Assembly (NCBI RefSeq): GCF_003428885.1
Contig: NZ_QQRU01000002.1
Coordinates: 103,503 to 167,502, forward strand
Origin: Streptococcus sp. LQJ-218
GTDB lineage: Bacteria > Bacillota > Bacilli > Lactobacillales > Streptococcaceae
Direction of reading: 5' to 3'
DNA length: 64,000 nt
The notes beneath the pieces are model-generated. The model made no database searches and was not told the origin of the DNA. It was given only the letters and a program-made list of their open reading frames with translations. The first letter of the stretch is position 1. Each line of letters begins with the position of its first letter. The translations under genes were made by a program, and so were the position numbers. This document shows positions 42,559 through 51,399 of this stretch, one piece after another.

Positions 42559-43422
42559 CTACTTTTTCACATTTACTAAAGCTTCAAAATCTTCCCCTGA
42601 AACAGGGCCTACTTCTACTTGGTTAGCATCTAAGTTCTGATAAAGTTCTTTTGGCAAAGCTCCTAAAAATGCTTGATAATCCAGTCTTGCTATCGCTTCA
42701 TAGTCTTCTGGTTTAGAGCCATATCCTGTGATTTGAACCAAGTCAATCTCCCACTGGACTTCCTTATCCAGCAATTGCTCCATATAGGCTGCAGGAACAA
42801 ATGGTTCTCTCGGTAAAACAGTCTTGACTCCTTGAGCCAGATGGTAAACACCGTGCACTTGGCCTTCTCCATCCTGATAGAAGGAAACTCTTGCAAAGTA
42901 GGCATCTGTCTCTTGAACCGCACGTACACGCGCTTCAAACTGTGCCAAGCCATCCTCTTCTAAAAAGCTTTTCAAGTCCTCATGACTAAAGAAAACAGGG
43001 TGAAAAATTCCTTGGCAAATCGTAAAGCGGGCTGCAGTATCAGCCAGATGGGCTTGAATACCTGCTTGGAAATAAGCTTCAAAGTCGAAACCATCTAGTC
43101 CTTCAATCTCAGTTCCTGTATAAGCAAGCAGGGCATCTAAAAATGACTTGATAATCCGCCAGTCTGTCTTCGTTAGTAGGTCAGAAAGATCGACACGATA
43201 TGCCTTTTGATCATCAGCATAACTAACTTTAAAGAGAAATTGTGATTGCCCCACTATCGCACACTCGATATACTCGAGACGGTTAAGAGGCTGACGGAGA
43301 TAGACGGCATCATAACTATGCGACTCCAAACCATCTAGCAAGGCCAAGATAGACTTGGCAGTCAAAATTTCCTGTTCTCCTAAAATGCTCTGTTTATTTG
43401 GAATAAAAAATGTTTTCGTCAT
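42559..43422 (-). CDS. DUF4299 family protein
   Basis: 287 residues from ATG 43422 (AAAGGAG upstream; the open frame extends 56 codons further without an SD). No membrane segment. It starts MTKTFFIPNKQSILGEQEIL and has a long soluble domain (FEAYFQAGIQAHLADTAARF, YGSKPEDYEAIARLDYQAFL). I associate it with DUF4299 streptococcal proteins, with no known role. A cre site lies directly behind its -10, so it is probably under carbon catabolite control. Confidence 0.65.
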   Translation of the reverse strand: MTKTFFIPNKQSILGEQEILTAKSILALLDGLESHSYDAVYLRQPLNRLEYIECAIVGQSQFLFKVSYADDQKAYRVDLSDLLTKTDWRIIKSFLDALLAYTGTEIEGLDGFDFEAYFQAGIQAHLADTAARFTICQGIFHPVFFSHEDLKSFLEEDGLAQFEARVRAVQETDAYFARVSFYQDGEGQVHGVYHLAQGVKTVLPREPFVPAAYMEQLLDKEVQWEIDLVQITGYGSKPEDYEAIARLDYQAFLGALPKELYQNLDANQVEVGPVSGEDFEALVNVKK

Positions 43423-43435
43423 AACTGAACTCCTT

Positions 43436-43458
43436 TGAAATCGTTTACATATAGTATA
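43436..43458 (-). promoter_or_regulatory. Promoter -10 with cre site for the DUF4299 gene
   Basis: TATACT (43453-43458, minus strand) is followed after 3 bases by TGTAAACGATTTCA (43436-43449), which fits the CcpA consensus TGWNANCGNTNWCA on the opposite strand as TGAAATCGTTTACA without mismatch. It overlaps the start of transcription, a classic repressing position. Confidence 0.75.
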
Positions 43459-43518
43459 CCCTATTTTTCTGAAAGATACAGAAACAAACTTTAGATTTTT
43501 GAGTAAAAAGCATAGAAA

Positions 43519-43538
43519 AACAGCCCCTGAGGACTGTT
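43519..43538 (-). terminator. Terminator of trhO
   Basis: AACAGTCC and GGGCTGTT (minus strand, with a G-U pair) close a short loop and are followed by U5. A BOX element separates it from the trhO stop. Confidence 0.65.
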
Positions 43539-43539
43539 T

Positions 43540-43651
43540 ATACTCTTCGAAAATCTCTTCAAACCACGTCAGCTTTATCCCCAACCTCAAAACACTGTTT
43601 TGAGCAACCTGCGGCTAGCTTCCTAGTTTGCTCTTTGATTTTCATTGAGTA
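43540..43651 (+). repeat. BOX element (boxA-boxC type)
   Basis: ATACTCTTCGAAAATC start, CAAAACACTGTTTTG hairpin, TTTGATTTTCATTGAGTA end. It lies between the trhO stop and its terminator, in the opposite orientation to trhO. Confidence 0.9.
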
Positions 43652-43657
43652 TTAATC

Positions 43658-44644
43658 TTATACAGTAGCTGCTTGATCCAAGCTTTCACCGATAGCGGCT
43701 AGGCGCTCGATCACTTCAGCTTGTGTCAATTCATTTTCTGAAACATAGCGGTTACGTGGGTGAACACGGCACTCGTGTGAGCATCCACGAAGGTACTTGT
43801 CTTCATTTTCTTCTGATGACAAGATACGACGGTTACAGAATGGATTTCCACAGTTGACATAACGTTCACATGGCGTTCCATCAAACCAATCTTTCCCTAC
43901 GATAGTTGGATTGACATGATTGACATCGACTGCAATACGCTCGTCAAAGACGTACATTTTTCCATCCCAAAGCTCGCCTTGGACTTCTGGGTCTTTACCG
44001 TAAGTTGCGATTCCTCCGTGCAATTGGCCAACATCTTTATAGCCTTCACGCACCATCCAGCCTGAGAATTTCTCACAGCGAACACCACCTGTACAGTAAA
44101 CTACGACACGCTTGTCCATGAATTTTTCTTTGTTATCACGGACCCATTGTGGTAACTCACGGAAGTTGCGGATATCTGGGCGGATAGCCCCACGGAAGTG
44201 TCCGAGGTCATACTCATAATCGTTACGTGTGTCAAGGACAACTGTATCTTCGTCAAGAAGGGCTTCTTTGAACTCTTTTGGAGACAAGTAAGCCCCTGTT
44301 GTTTCAAGTGGGTTGATGTCGTTGTCAAAGTTATCATCCTCTAAACCAAGGTGGACGATTTCCTTTTTATAGCGAACAAACATCTTCTTGAAGGCTTGTT
44401 CATTTTCTTCGTCAATCTTGAACCAGAGGTCTTCCATGCCTGGGAGGCTGTGAACGTAGTCCATGTATTTTTGAGTTGTTTCGTAGTCACCTGAAACTGT
44501 TCCGTTAATTCCCTCGTCAGCAACTAGGATACGGCCTTTAAGACCGATTGATTTACAGAAAGCCAAGTGGTCTGCAGCAAATTGCTCTGCATTTTCAATT
44601 GGAGTATAAAGGTAGTAAAGTAAGACACGAATATCTTTTGCCAT
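43658..44644 (-). CDS. trhO: tRNA uridine 5-hydroxylase TrhO (rhodanese family)
   Basis: 328 residues from ATG 44644 ([15 protein letters not shown]; longer frame without SD). N-terminal acylphosphatase-like part, then a rhodanese domain (about 120-225) with the active-site Cys in [19 protein letters not shown] and [13 protein letters not shown], then a Cys-rich end ([14 protein letters not shown]). The family makes 5-hydroxyuridine at U34 of some tRNAs. By order it is SP_0095. Confidence 0.9.
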   Translation of the reverse strand: MAKDIRVLLYYLYTPIENAEQFAADHLAFCKSIGLKGRILVADEGINGTVSGDYETTQKYMDYVHSLPGMEDLWFKIDEENEQAFKKMFVRYKKEIVHLGLEDDNFDNDINPLETTGAYLSPKEFKEALLDEDTVVLDTRNDYEYDLGHFRGAIRPDIRNFRELPQWVRDNKEKFMDKRVVVYCTGGVRCEKFSGWMVREGYKDVGQLHGGIATYGKDPEVQGELWDGKMYVFDERIAVDVNHVNPTIVGKDWFDGTPCERYVNCGNPFCNRRILSSEENEDKYLRGCSHECRVHPRNRYVSENELTQAEVIERLAAIGESLDQAATV

Positions 44645-44826
44645 AAGATTTGTTCTCTTTTCTATTCTTAAATTTTCAGAATTTTTCATCTAACTATACT
44701 AGTATACCTGCTTGAGAAAACGAATGCAATTTATTTGACTGGAAATTGTAGAGTGTTCTCGAAATTTCCTGAATGATTAAAGTAAAGATAAGAGAAAACA
44801 TGGCTATCTATATCCTTGTGCCAAAA

Positions 44827-44868
44827 AATCACTGCCTCCCCCAGATAAGTCTGAGGAAAACAGTGATT
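44827..44868. terminator. Terminator of the importer operon
   Basis: AATCACTG (44827-44834) and CAGTGATT (44861-44868) with inner CCTC/GAGG pairs. U-rich on the minus strand. It lies 43 bases past the stop of the binding protein. Confidence 0.8.
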
Positions 44869-44911
44869 CAGTTTTTAGGAGTTAGGAATGAATACACGAA
44901 ATCAATTGATC

Positions 44912-46393
44912 TTATGATTTTTTGTTTTTCAAGAATTCATCGTATTGTTTTTGCATTTCGTTCAATACTTTATCGTAGGCACCTTCAGATTTCAATTTTT
45001 CCATCAATTCTGGAATAGCTTTATCTGGGTCTACAGTACCAGTGTTGATAGCTGTATCGAATTGTTGCATTGTGTTAGAGATAGCTGAGATTTCAGATTT
45101 CACACTGTCAGTGTTAAAGATGAATCCAAGCGCTGGAGATTCTTTAGCTTCTGCCAATTGTTTCTTAGAATCTTCGATTTGTTGGTCTGTAACGTTTTCG
45201 TTGATGTAAAGGATCCAGTTGTTACCAGTGTTCCATCCACCCATGTGAGTGTTTCCTTTATAAGCATCAAGGACGCGAACACGGTTTTCTTTACCTTCAA
45301 TTTTCTCCCAGTTCTTGCCTTCTGGACCGTAAACAAGACCGTTCAAGAGTTCTGCGTTCGTGTTCAAGAGGTTCAACACTTCCATTGATTTTTCTTTGTT
45401 CTTAGAGTTGTTTGAGATGACAAAGTTTGCAACTTGTGTTGTTTGGTTTTTCTTGATGAAATTAGTGATTGGTTTGATTTGGATATCTTTATTAGCAACA
45501 CGTGAGAGCAAGCTGTTACCGTAGTCAGCTGGCCCTACTGTTTCTTCACGAACAAACCAAGTATCTTGTTGAAGGTCAAATGAAGTATCGCTGGTTGCTA
45601 CGTCTTTTGGAATGTATCCTTCTTCATAGAATTTGTGAAGAGTCTTCAAGTGTTCTTTGAAACGAGGCACTTCGTAACGGTTTACGATCTTAGTAGTGTC
45701 CCCTTCAAGGTCGATAACGAATGGAAGTCCATTTGGAACTGGGTAGTCAAAGTTATCAGATGGGATGAAGTTCTTAGTAACCGCAAATGGCACTACATCT
45801 GGAGCTTTTTCTTTGATTTGTTTCAAGACTGGTTCAAGTGTTTCGTATGAAGTGACACCTGAAATATCGATACCGTATTTAGCAAGAAGAGTTCCGTTGA
45901 AGGCGAAGTTTTGAGATGATGCAACGTTGGCTGCAACTGGAACAGCGTAAATTTTACCGTTAATGCTGTTACCTTTGATGTAAGCTGGGTCAAGTGCTTT
46001 GTAAAGTTCTGCCCCTTCTTTCTTATACAAATCAGTCAAGTCCGCATAGGCACCCTTTTGAGCATTCACAACATAGTTAGATGCAAAGGCGATATCGTAG
46101 TTTTCACCAGATGATGTGATAACTGACATTTTCTTATCATAGTCACCCCATCCAAGATATTGGATATCCAATTTAGCACCAACTTTTTCTCCGATGATTT
46201 TGTTAGCATTTTCTAGCAATTCATCCAAGTTATCTGGTTTGTCACCGATTTGGTACATTTTGATAACAGTTTGTTCACCTGAAGCTGAGTCAGCAGCTTT
46301 CTTGTTACCTGAAAGGTTTCCACAAGCAGCGAGACCAGCAGCCAAAGCGACTACGCTAGCAGATGCAAAAGCATATTTTTTCCAGTTTTTCAT
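44912..46393 (-). CDS. ngtS: N-glycan ABC importer, substrate-binding lipoprotein
   Basis: 493 residues from ATG 46393. Signal peptide with lipobox (SVVALAAGLAAC, Cys about residue 25). The rest is a cluster-B, LplA/Family 1-like sugar-binding protein with YQIGDKPDNLDELLENANKI near the start. By neighbours and family it matches pneumococcal SP_0092, which I recall as NgtS, a binder of N-glycan-derived oligosaccharides released by EndoD. The genes for two permeases precede it on the same strand; the ATPase (MsmK in pneumococcus) is encoded elsewhere. Specificity rests on context. Confidence 0.83.
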   Translation of the reverse strand: MKNWKKYAFASASVVALAAGLAACGNLSGNKKAADSASGEQTVIKMYQIGDKPDNLDELLENANKIIGEKVGAKLDIQYLGWGDYDKKMSVITSSGENYDIAFASNYVVNAQKGAYADLTDLYKKEGAELYKALDPAYIKGNSINGKIYAVPVAANVASSQNFAFNGTLLAKYGIDISGVTSYETLEPVLKQIKEKAPDVVPFAVTKNFIPSDNFDYPVPNGLPFVIDLEGDTTKIVNRYEVPRFKEHLKTLHKFYEEGYIPKDVATSDTSFDLQQDTWFVREETVGPADYGNSLLSRVANKDIQIKPITNFIKKNQTTQVANFVISNNSKNKEKSMEVLNLLNTNAELLNGLVYGPEGKNWEKIEGKENRVRVLDAYKGNTHMGGWNTGNNWILYINENVTDQQIEDSKKQLAEAKESPALGFIFNTDSVKSEISAISNTMQQFDTAINTGTVDPDKAIPELMEKLKSEGAYDKVLNEMQKQYDEFLKNKKS

Positions 46394-46496
46394 GACAAAA
46401 ACTCCTTTTTTTATTTTTAAACTTATAAACGATTTAATGATCTTAACTTCACACAAGGGAAGTTGGGAAACGAGAAAGGGTATTTCTCAACAAGCA

Positions 46497-47420
46497 CTAT
46501 TCTTTCACACCACCGATAGTCAAACCTTTTACAAAGTAGCGTTGGAAGAATGGATACAAAATCGCGATTGGAAGGGTTGCGACCACAACCATGGCCATAC
46601 GTCCTGTTTCTTTTGGTAGAGCAACTCCTAGTTGACCAGAAAGGCCGACTGCTTTAGCGATGTAGTCCATATTTTGCTGGATTTGCATGAGCAAATATTG
46701 CAATGGATACAAGTTGTCACTCTTGATGTAAAGAAGGGCATTGAACCAGTCATTCCAGAAACCAAGAGCTGTCAAGAGCGTGATAGTTGCGATACCTGGT
46801 AGTGACAATGGCAAAGCGATTTGGAAGAAGATACGGGCTTCACTAGCACCATCGATACGAGCGGATTCTAGGATTGCTTCTGGGATGGTCTTCTTGAAGA
46901 AGGAACGCATCAAGATGATGTTAAATGGTGAGAGAAGCATGGGAACAATCAAGGCCCAAACGGTATCACCAAGTTGAAGCAAACGAGTGACCACGATATA
47001 GCCTGGTACCAAACCAGCGTTGAACAACATACTAAGAAGGGCAAAGATTGTAAAGAATCTGCGATATTTAAATGTTCTCCGTGAGATGGCGTAGGCATAG
47101 GTTGTTGTGATAAAAACGTTTGTAATCGTCCCCACCACTGTTACAAAGACTGAGATGAAGAGGGCTTGGAGGATTTTATCCTTAAACTGTGCCAAAAATT
47201 CAAAACCGTCTAATCCAAATTGGGATGGGAAGAAGCTATATCCATTTTGGAGAATACTCTTTTCATCTGTCACCGAAATAATGATAACGAAGATAAAGGG
47301 CAAGATACAAGAAAGAGCAATCAAACCTGAGATGATACTAAAGAAGATATCCGCCTTCTTACTAAAGGAGTGAATGCCGACATTATCGATTTTTTCTTTT
47401 TTAATTTTCTTTTCTGCCAT
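46497..47420 (-). CDS. ngtP2: N-glycan ABC importer permease, LplC type
   Basis: 307 residues from ATG 47420 (SD GGAGGA). Six membrane helices. The EAA loop ESARIDGASEARIFFQIALP contacts the ATPase. It has a long basic N-terminus (EKKIKKEKIDN). Paired with the LplB-type permease upstream; the ATG of this gene lies inside the last codons region of that gene (no large gap). It follows the order permease, permease, binding protein seen in SP_0090-0092. The symbol is tentative. Confidence 0.8.
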   Translation of the reverse strand: MAEKKIKKEKIDNVGIHSFSKKADIFFSIISGLIALSCILPFIFVIIISVTDEKSILQNGYSFFPSQFGLDGFEFLAQFKDKILQALFISVFVTVVGTITNVFITTTYAYAISRRTFKYRRFFTIFALLSMLFNAGLVPGYIVVTRLLQLGDTVWALIVPMLLSPFNIILMRSFFKKTIPEAILESARIDGASEARIFFQIALPLSLPGIATITLLTALGFWNDWFNALLYIKSDNLYPLQYLLMQIQQNMDYIAKAVGLSGQLGVALPKETGRMAMVVVATLPIAILYPFFQRYFVKGLTIGGVKE

Positions 47421-47433
47421 ATTCTCCTCCTTT

Positions 47434-48363
47434 CTAGAATAAAGCTGAGTTTGGATCGACTCGTCTTGCAAGTAAGTTTGATAGAATAACCAATATCAAA
47501 CCGACAACGGATTGGTAAAGACCGGCTGCTGAAGCCATCCCGATATCTGCTGTCTGAGTCAAACCATTAAAGACATATACGTCCAAAACGTTAGTTACAT
47601 TGTAAAGCTGACCAGCATTGTGCGGGATTTGGTAGAAGAGACCAAAGTCTGCACGGAAGATATTTCCGACTGCAAGGATGGTCAAAACTGTTACAAGTGG
47701 AGTCAACTGAGGAATGGTTACGTTGCGAATGCGTTGCCACTTGCTAGCTCCGTCCACTGTTGCTGCTTCGTAGTAGGTTGGGTCAATTCCCATGATAGTC
47801 GCATAGTACATAACACTGCTATATCCAAATCCTTTCCAAATACCTAGGAAAAGGAGAAGATATGGCCAAATGCTTAAGTCAGCGTAGAAGTTGACCTCCT
47901 TCATGCCGATAGATTCTAGGAAATGGTTGAACACCCCTTTATCAATGTTTAGGAAGGCATCTGTAAAGAAACTGATGATAACCCAAGACAAGAAGTAAGG
48001 GAACAACATAGAAGTTTGGAAGATCTTAACCATTTGCTTAGAACGGAGTTCACTAAGGATAATCGCAATCCCTACCGATACAATCAAACCAATAAAGATA
48101 AAGCCGAGATTGTAGAGGACAGTATTTCGTGTGATAATAAAGGCGTCTTTTGAACTAAACAAGAATCTGAAATTATCGAGTCCGACCCATTTACTATTCA
48201 CTATACTATCTATAAATCCATTACTGGTCATGTGGTAGTCTTTAAAGGCAACCACGTTCCCAAATACCGGAATGTAGAAGAATAGAATCAACCAGAGTGC
48301 CCCTGGAAAAACCATCAAGAGAAAGATCCAGTTGTCTCTCAAGGTTTTTGAAAACTTATTCAT
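47434..48363 (-). CDS. ngtP1: N-glycan ABC importer permease, LplB type
   Basis: 309 residues from ATG 48363 (GGAGG upstream; the frame extends 10 codons further). Six membrane helices and the EAA loop YEAATVDGASKWQRIRNVTI. It begins KFSKTLRDNWIFLLMVFPGA. First gene of the importer operon, directly behind the promoter and cre site. The symbol is tentative. Confidence 0.8.
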   Translation of the reverse strand: MNKFSKTLRDNWIFLLMVFPGALWLILFFYIPVFGNVVAFKDYHMTSNGFIDSIVNSKWVGLDNFRFLFSSKDAFIITRNTVLYNLGFIFIGLIVSVGIAIILSELRSKQMVKIFQTSMLFPYFLSWVIISFFTDAFLNIDKGVFNHFLESIGMKEVNFYADLSIWPYLLLFLGIWKGFGYSSVMYYATIMGIDPTYYEAATVDGASKWQRIRNVTIPQLTPLVTVLTILAVGNIFRADFGLFYQIPHNAGQLYNVTNVLDVYVFNGLTQTADIGMASAAGLYQSVVGLILVILSNLLARRVDPNSALF

Positions 48364-48416
48364 AATTTCCTCCCTTTTTATTTTGATATCCATCTAAAAA
48401 TTTCTTTTTAGACTTT

Positions 48417-48441
48417 TGATAACGATTACATTATTAGTATA
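48417..48441 (-). promoter_or_regulatory. Importer promoter with cre site
   Basis: TATACT (48436-48441, minus strand) followed after 5 bases by TGTAATCGTTATCA (48417-48430), a perfect match to the cre consensus, over the transcription start. Confidence 0.8.
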
Positions 48442-48478
48442 CTCCTATTTGAAGGCTAGGTTAAACTACTAATTATAG

Positions 48479-48546
48479 AAAAAACTCCACAAATTATTTT
48501 ATGTGGAGAAGTTTTTTATATAAGAAGTGTGTTTCACGAGAAACAC
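48479..48546 (-). terminator. Terminator of the GH125-GH38-ROK-GH20 operon, tandem hairpins
   Basis: CTCCACA (48485-48491) and TGTGGAG (48502-48508) form a stem followed on the minus strand by six U. A second hairpin GTGTTTC/GAAACAC lies at 48529-48546. It separates the glycosidase operon from the importer. Confidence 0.75.
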
Positions 48547-48572
48547 TCTGAGTAAAGCACGGTGTTCTTGTT

Positions 48573-50453
48573 TTAGGTCGTATAAATCGTCGATGCTGTT
48601 GCAATGGTATGCCACTGGTTGGCTGTTGTGGCTGCGAAGTCCTTATCTGCGTAGAAGTCAGTAAATGGCAGAATTTCTACTTCTAACTCGTCGATGCGGT
48701 CAAGCTGACCAGCCAGATAAGCTTCGATACGGCTTTCTGCTCGCTTGATGCGTTGCAAGAGTCCGCCCATGCGGATATCAACCGTATCCAAGCCAAAGAC
48801 CTTATTTTCTTTCAGCCATTGGTGGCTAAAGAGGGCATGGAAGTCTTCAATTTGGCTTCTGAGTTCTGGCAGTTCTTCTCTAGCGATTTGTTTCAAGCTT
48901 TCTTTATCATCCGCTTGATAGGCCTGACGAATACGTCGTCCCACATCGACTTTGCTACTTAAAATCTGGTTCAACTGGGCCTGAGTTTCAAAGAGGTAAG
49001 CATAGTTGCCAGCTTTTTCTTTAATGTTAGTAAGCGTATCAGCAGCCTGAGCGAAGTGGGGCTTGTCCTGTTCAGGTGTCATGTGTTGGTCAAGGAGCGG
49101 ACAGAGAACATCCTGATAAAAGACATAGCGGTTGGGATTGATGCCACTGAGATTATTTGGTAGATCTGGCAAGAGATTGGCAAGATCAAGTTGCATGAAG
49201 TCCTCAACGGATAGACCTGTATTGGTCTGGAAATGAGCAGACAGGCGGTCTAGATCATTGCGGTAGCTGAGTTCTGCCCAGATTTGTAGACTTGGCAGAA
49301 TAGAGAACTGAGCTGTTTCCCCACCATTGTCCCCCCAACCCGTCACGATGACTTCTTTGATGTCATTAGCACGACAGGCTTTGTTGGCTTCAAGAGCAAT
49401 AAGACGGCTGAAATGGTTGTTGGGTGTAAAACCGATCCACTTCCAAGCACCACCTGCAAAGGCAATATCTTGGCTAATCTTGTGGTGATTACGGAAATTA
49501 CGATTGTACTTTTCTTCGCTATCCTGGTAATAGTCCCAGTAAACCAAGGTCACACGGTCTTTGAGACGGTCTAGGTAGACACGAGTTTCCTCTGGAATTT
49601 CCACATCACGGTCGTACTGGCCATCTGCTGACATAAGTTTAAAGAACATATCACTCCACATCTGACAGTGGAAACCATATTTGTCTGCAATATCCAGCAC
49701 GCGCTCCAAGTGTTGGCACATGAGGAGACTACGGTCCACCACACCGTTTAGAATCAGGTAGCGTCCCAAGCCAACCAAGTGGGCTTCATCCATCCCAATA
49801 TTGACCTTGCGAGTCTTCAGTTTAGATAGCGTTGCAAACATGCCGTCAATCAGATCATAAACTTTTTCTTCGCCGATGAGGAGAATGTCCTCTACATCAC
49901 GAAGTTGCTGGACTTCTTTGACACCCCATTTGACAAAGGCTGACAAGTGAGCCAAGGTCTGGATGCAAGGCACAAAGGTCATGTCAAACTGCTGGGCATA
50001 GGCTTCGATTTCCTGTAATTCTTCAGCTGAATAAGCCCCGCGGAAATAGCCAAAATAAGGTTGTCCCTCGATTTGATAAGTGTCTTCCATGTAGAGCTCA
50101 AAGGTTGAGTAGCCCATGAGAGCCAAAACTTCAATCATCTGCTTGGCAGAAACCACATTCAGCACCGCATTGCGCGAACAGTCAGCCATGTAGGCTAAAT
50201 CTTCATAAGCCGCTTGCTCCTCAATCTCTACCTTATCACCTTCTACTAGAGCTGTTGCCAATAAGGACAAGGCGCGGTAGAGTTGGTGAGGTTTGCGGTA
50301 GGTCAATTGATAGTGGCCACCCTCACCCTTGATAGAGATAGAGGCTTGGTCAGACTGAGAGACTGCCACCTCTACATCTGGTAGAGAAATGTGCTTTTGA
50401 AGTAAGTCTATAGTTTGCTCTTGTTTGGAATTAATTCCTGTAAATCTTACCAT
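48573..50453 (-). CDS. Family 20 exo-beta-N-acetylhexosaminidase (GH20C type)
   Basis: 626 residues without a signal peptide, so intracellular. The catalytic Asp-Glu pair is in [16 protein letters not shown] (about residues 216-231), preceded by the TIM-barrel start [20 protein letters not shown]. Others: [19 protein letters not shown]. By order it matches SP_2141 (SpGH20C of pneumococcus), described as an exo-hexosaminidase acting on GlcNAc and GalNAc. The start overlaps the ROK stop by 7 bases. Confidence 0.87.
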   Translation of the reverse strand: MVRFTGINSKQEQTIDLLQKHISLPDVEVAVSQSDQASISIKGEGGHYQLTYRKPHQLYRALSLLATALVEGDKVEIEEQAAYEDLAYMADCSRNAVLNVVSAKQMIEVLALMGYSTFELYMEDTYQIEGQPYFGYFRGAYSAEELQEIEAYAQQFDMTFVPCIQTLAHLSAFVKWGVKEVQQLRDVEDILLIGEEKVYDLIDGMFATLSKLKTRKVNIGMDEAHLVGLGRYLILNGVVDRSLLMCQHLERVLDIADKYGFHCQMWSDMFFKLMSADGQYDRDVEIPEETRVYLDRLKDRVTLVYWDYYQDSEEKYNRNFRNHHKISQDIAFAGGAWKWIGFTPNNHFSRLIALEANKACRANDIKEVIVTGWGDNGGETAQFSILPSLQIWAELSYRNDLDRLSAHFQTNTGLSVEDFMQLDLANLLPDLPNNLSGINPNRYVFYQDVLCPLLDQHMTPEQDKPHFAQAADTLTNIKEKAGNYAYLFETQAQLNQILSSKVDVGRRIRQAYQADDKESLKQIAREELPELRSQIEDFHALFSHQWLKENKVFGLDTVDIRMGGLLQRIKRAESRIEAYLAGQLDRIDELEVEILPFTDFYADKDFAATTANQWHTIATASTIYTT

Positions 50454-51316
50454 TGATTTTCCTCCTGTAGCCAGTTGACAAGGGCACCGTAGAGATTGGC
50501 ATCTGCCTGATAGGTGCAGGCTTGGATGACTGGTGCGACCGTGTATTCTTCGTAGGTTTCAACAAATACATCAACAGCTTTTTTGACACCTTGGATAAAG
50601 TCGGGATTTTGACTGATAGAGCCACCCAGATTAATAACATCTGGATCGATCAGATACTGGATATTGAGCAAGCCTTGCGCCAGATTACGATTCATGCGCT
50701 CAATGGCTTCTTGGCAAAGGGCATTTCCTGCTGCGGCCTCTTGGTAAATCTTGCGACCATCCCAATCAGTCTGACCAGATTTTTCAATCACGTATCGCAC
50801 CATATTTCCAGTTGACGCTAGTTGCGACCAGTTGTTAAGTTTTTCAGCAGGGGCAAGGGTTGTCATATAACCAAATTCTCCACCTAGACCGTGGCGACCT
50901 CGGTGAAGTCTACCATTGATAATCATAGCTCCGCCGATTCCTGTACCAATGACGACACAGGCTGCATTTTCAATCTCAGGATGAGCTAGCAGTTCACTAA
51001 GTCCAACGCAGTTAGCATCATTTTCCAGATGGACAGGAATCTGATAAGAGCTAAGCACCTCATACCAAGAAAATCCGTGAATGTAGGGCACCGCACTGAA
51101 GCCATCAATCACACCTGTCTCTTGATTGACCGCGCCTGGAACGCTCAGAGCAATCCCGCTATAGTCCTGTTCTGACAAGCGTTGGTCTAACCAAGCTAGC
51201 AAATCCTCCAAATTTTCTGGTGTTGGGATGCTTGTCTTATCTAGTATGTTCCCATCAGGAGTTAGACTGGCAAACTTTATTCCGGTCCCTCCGATATCAA
51301 TCGTTGCAATAGTCAT
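50447..51316 (-). CDS. ROK family sugar kinase or regulator
   Basis: 289 residues. ATP motif [16 protein letters not shown] at the start, [20 protein letters not shown], and [18 protein letters not shown]. No N-terminal helix-turn-helix, so it is a kinase rather than a repressor. The usual ROK Cys/His zinc motif is not evident ([11 protein letters not shown] in its place). By order SP_2142, in the N-glycan cluster; it may phosphorylate mannose or GlcNAc. Start: ATG 51316 (GGTAA weak SD) or the ATG four codons earlier; neither has a strong SD, and a hairpin precedes it. Confidence 0.78.
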   Translation of the reverse strand: MTIATIDIGGTGIKFASLTPDGNILDKTSIPTPENLEDLLAWLDQRLSEQDYSGIALSVPGAVNQETGVIDGFSAVPYIHGFSWYEVLSSYQIPVHLENDANCVGLSELLAHPEIENAACVVIGTGIGGAMIINGRLHRGRHGLGGEFGYMTTLAPAEKLNNWSQLASTGNMVRYVIEKSGQTDWDGRKIYQEAAAGNALCQEAIERMNRNLAQGLLNIQYLIDPDVINLGGSISQNPDFIQGVKKAVDVFVETYEEYTVAPVIQACTYQADANLYGALVNWLQEENQW

Positions 51317-51333
51317 TGTTTTTACCATAAAAA

Positions 51334-51370
51334 GGGGCGAATCAGCAGTTAGTTCTTACCTTTTCGCCCC
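51334..51370 (-). promoter_or_regulatory. Intercistronic hairpin before the ROK gene
   Basis: GGGGCGAA (51334-51341) pairs with TTCGCCCC (51363-51370), and U5 follows on the minus strand, ending at the ROK ATG. It is an intrinsic terminator in form and would reduce expression of ROK and GH20 relative to GH38, or act as a processing/stability element. Confidence 0.6.
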
Positions 51371-51399
51371 TCCTTTCTCTTTATGTTTACTTTTTGAAA

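Noticed and set aside
44645..44911. Possible gene in the gap between trhO and the binding protein gene
   Set aside because: A plus-strand ORF (44773-45018) covers the terminator and the 3' end of ngtS and lacks an SD. Only the terminator is real.
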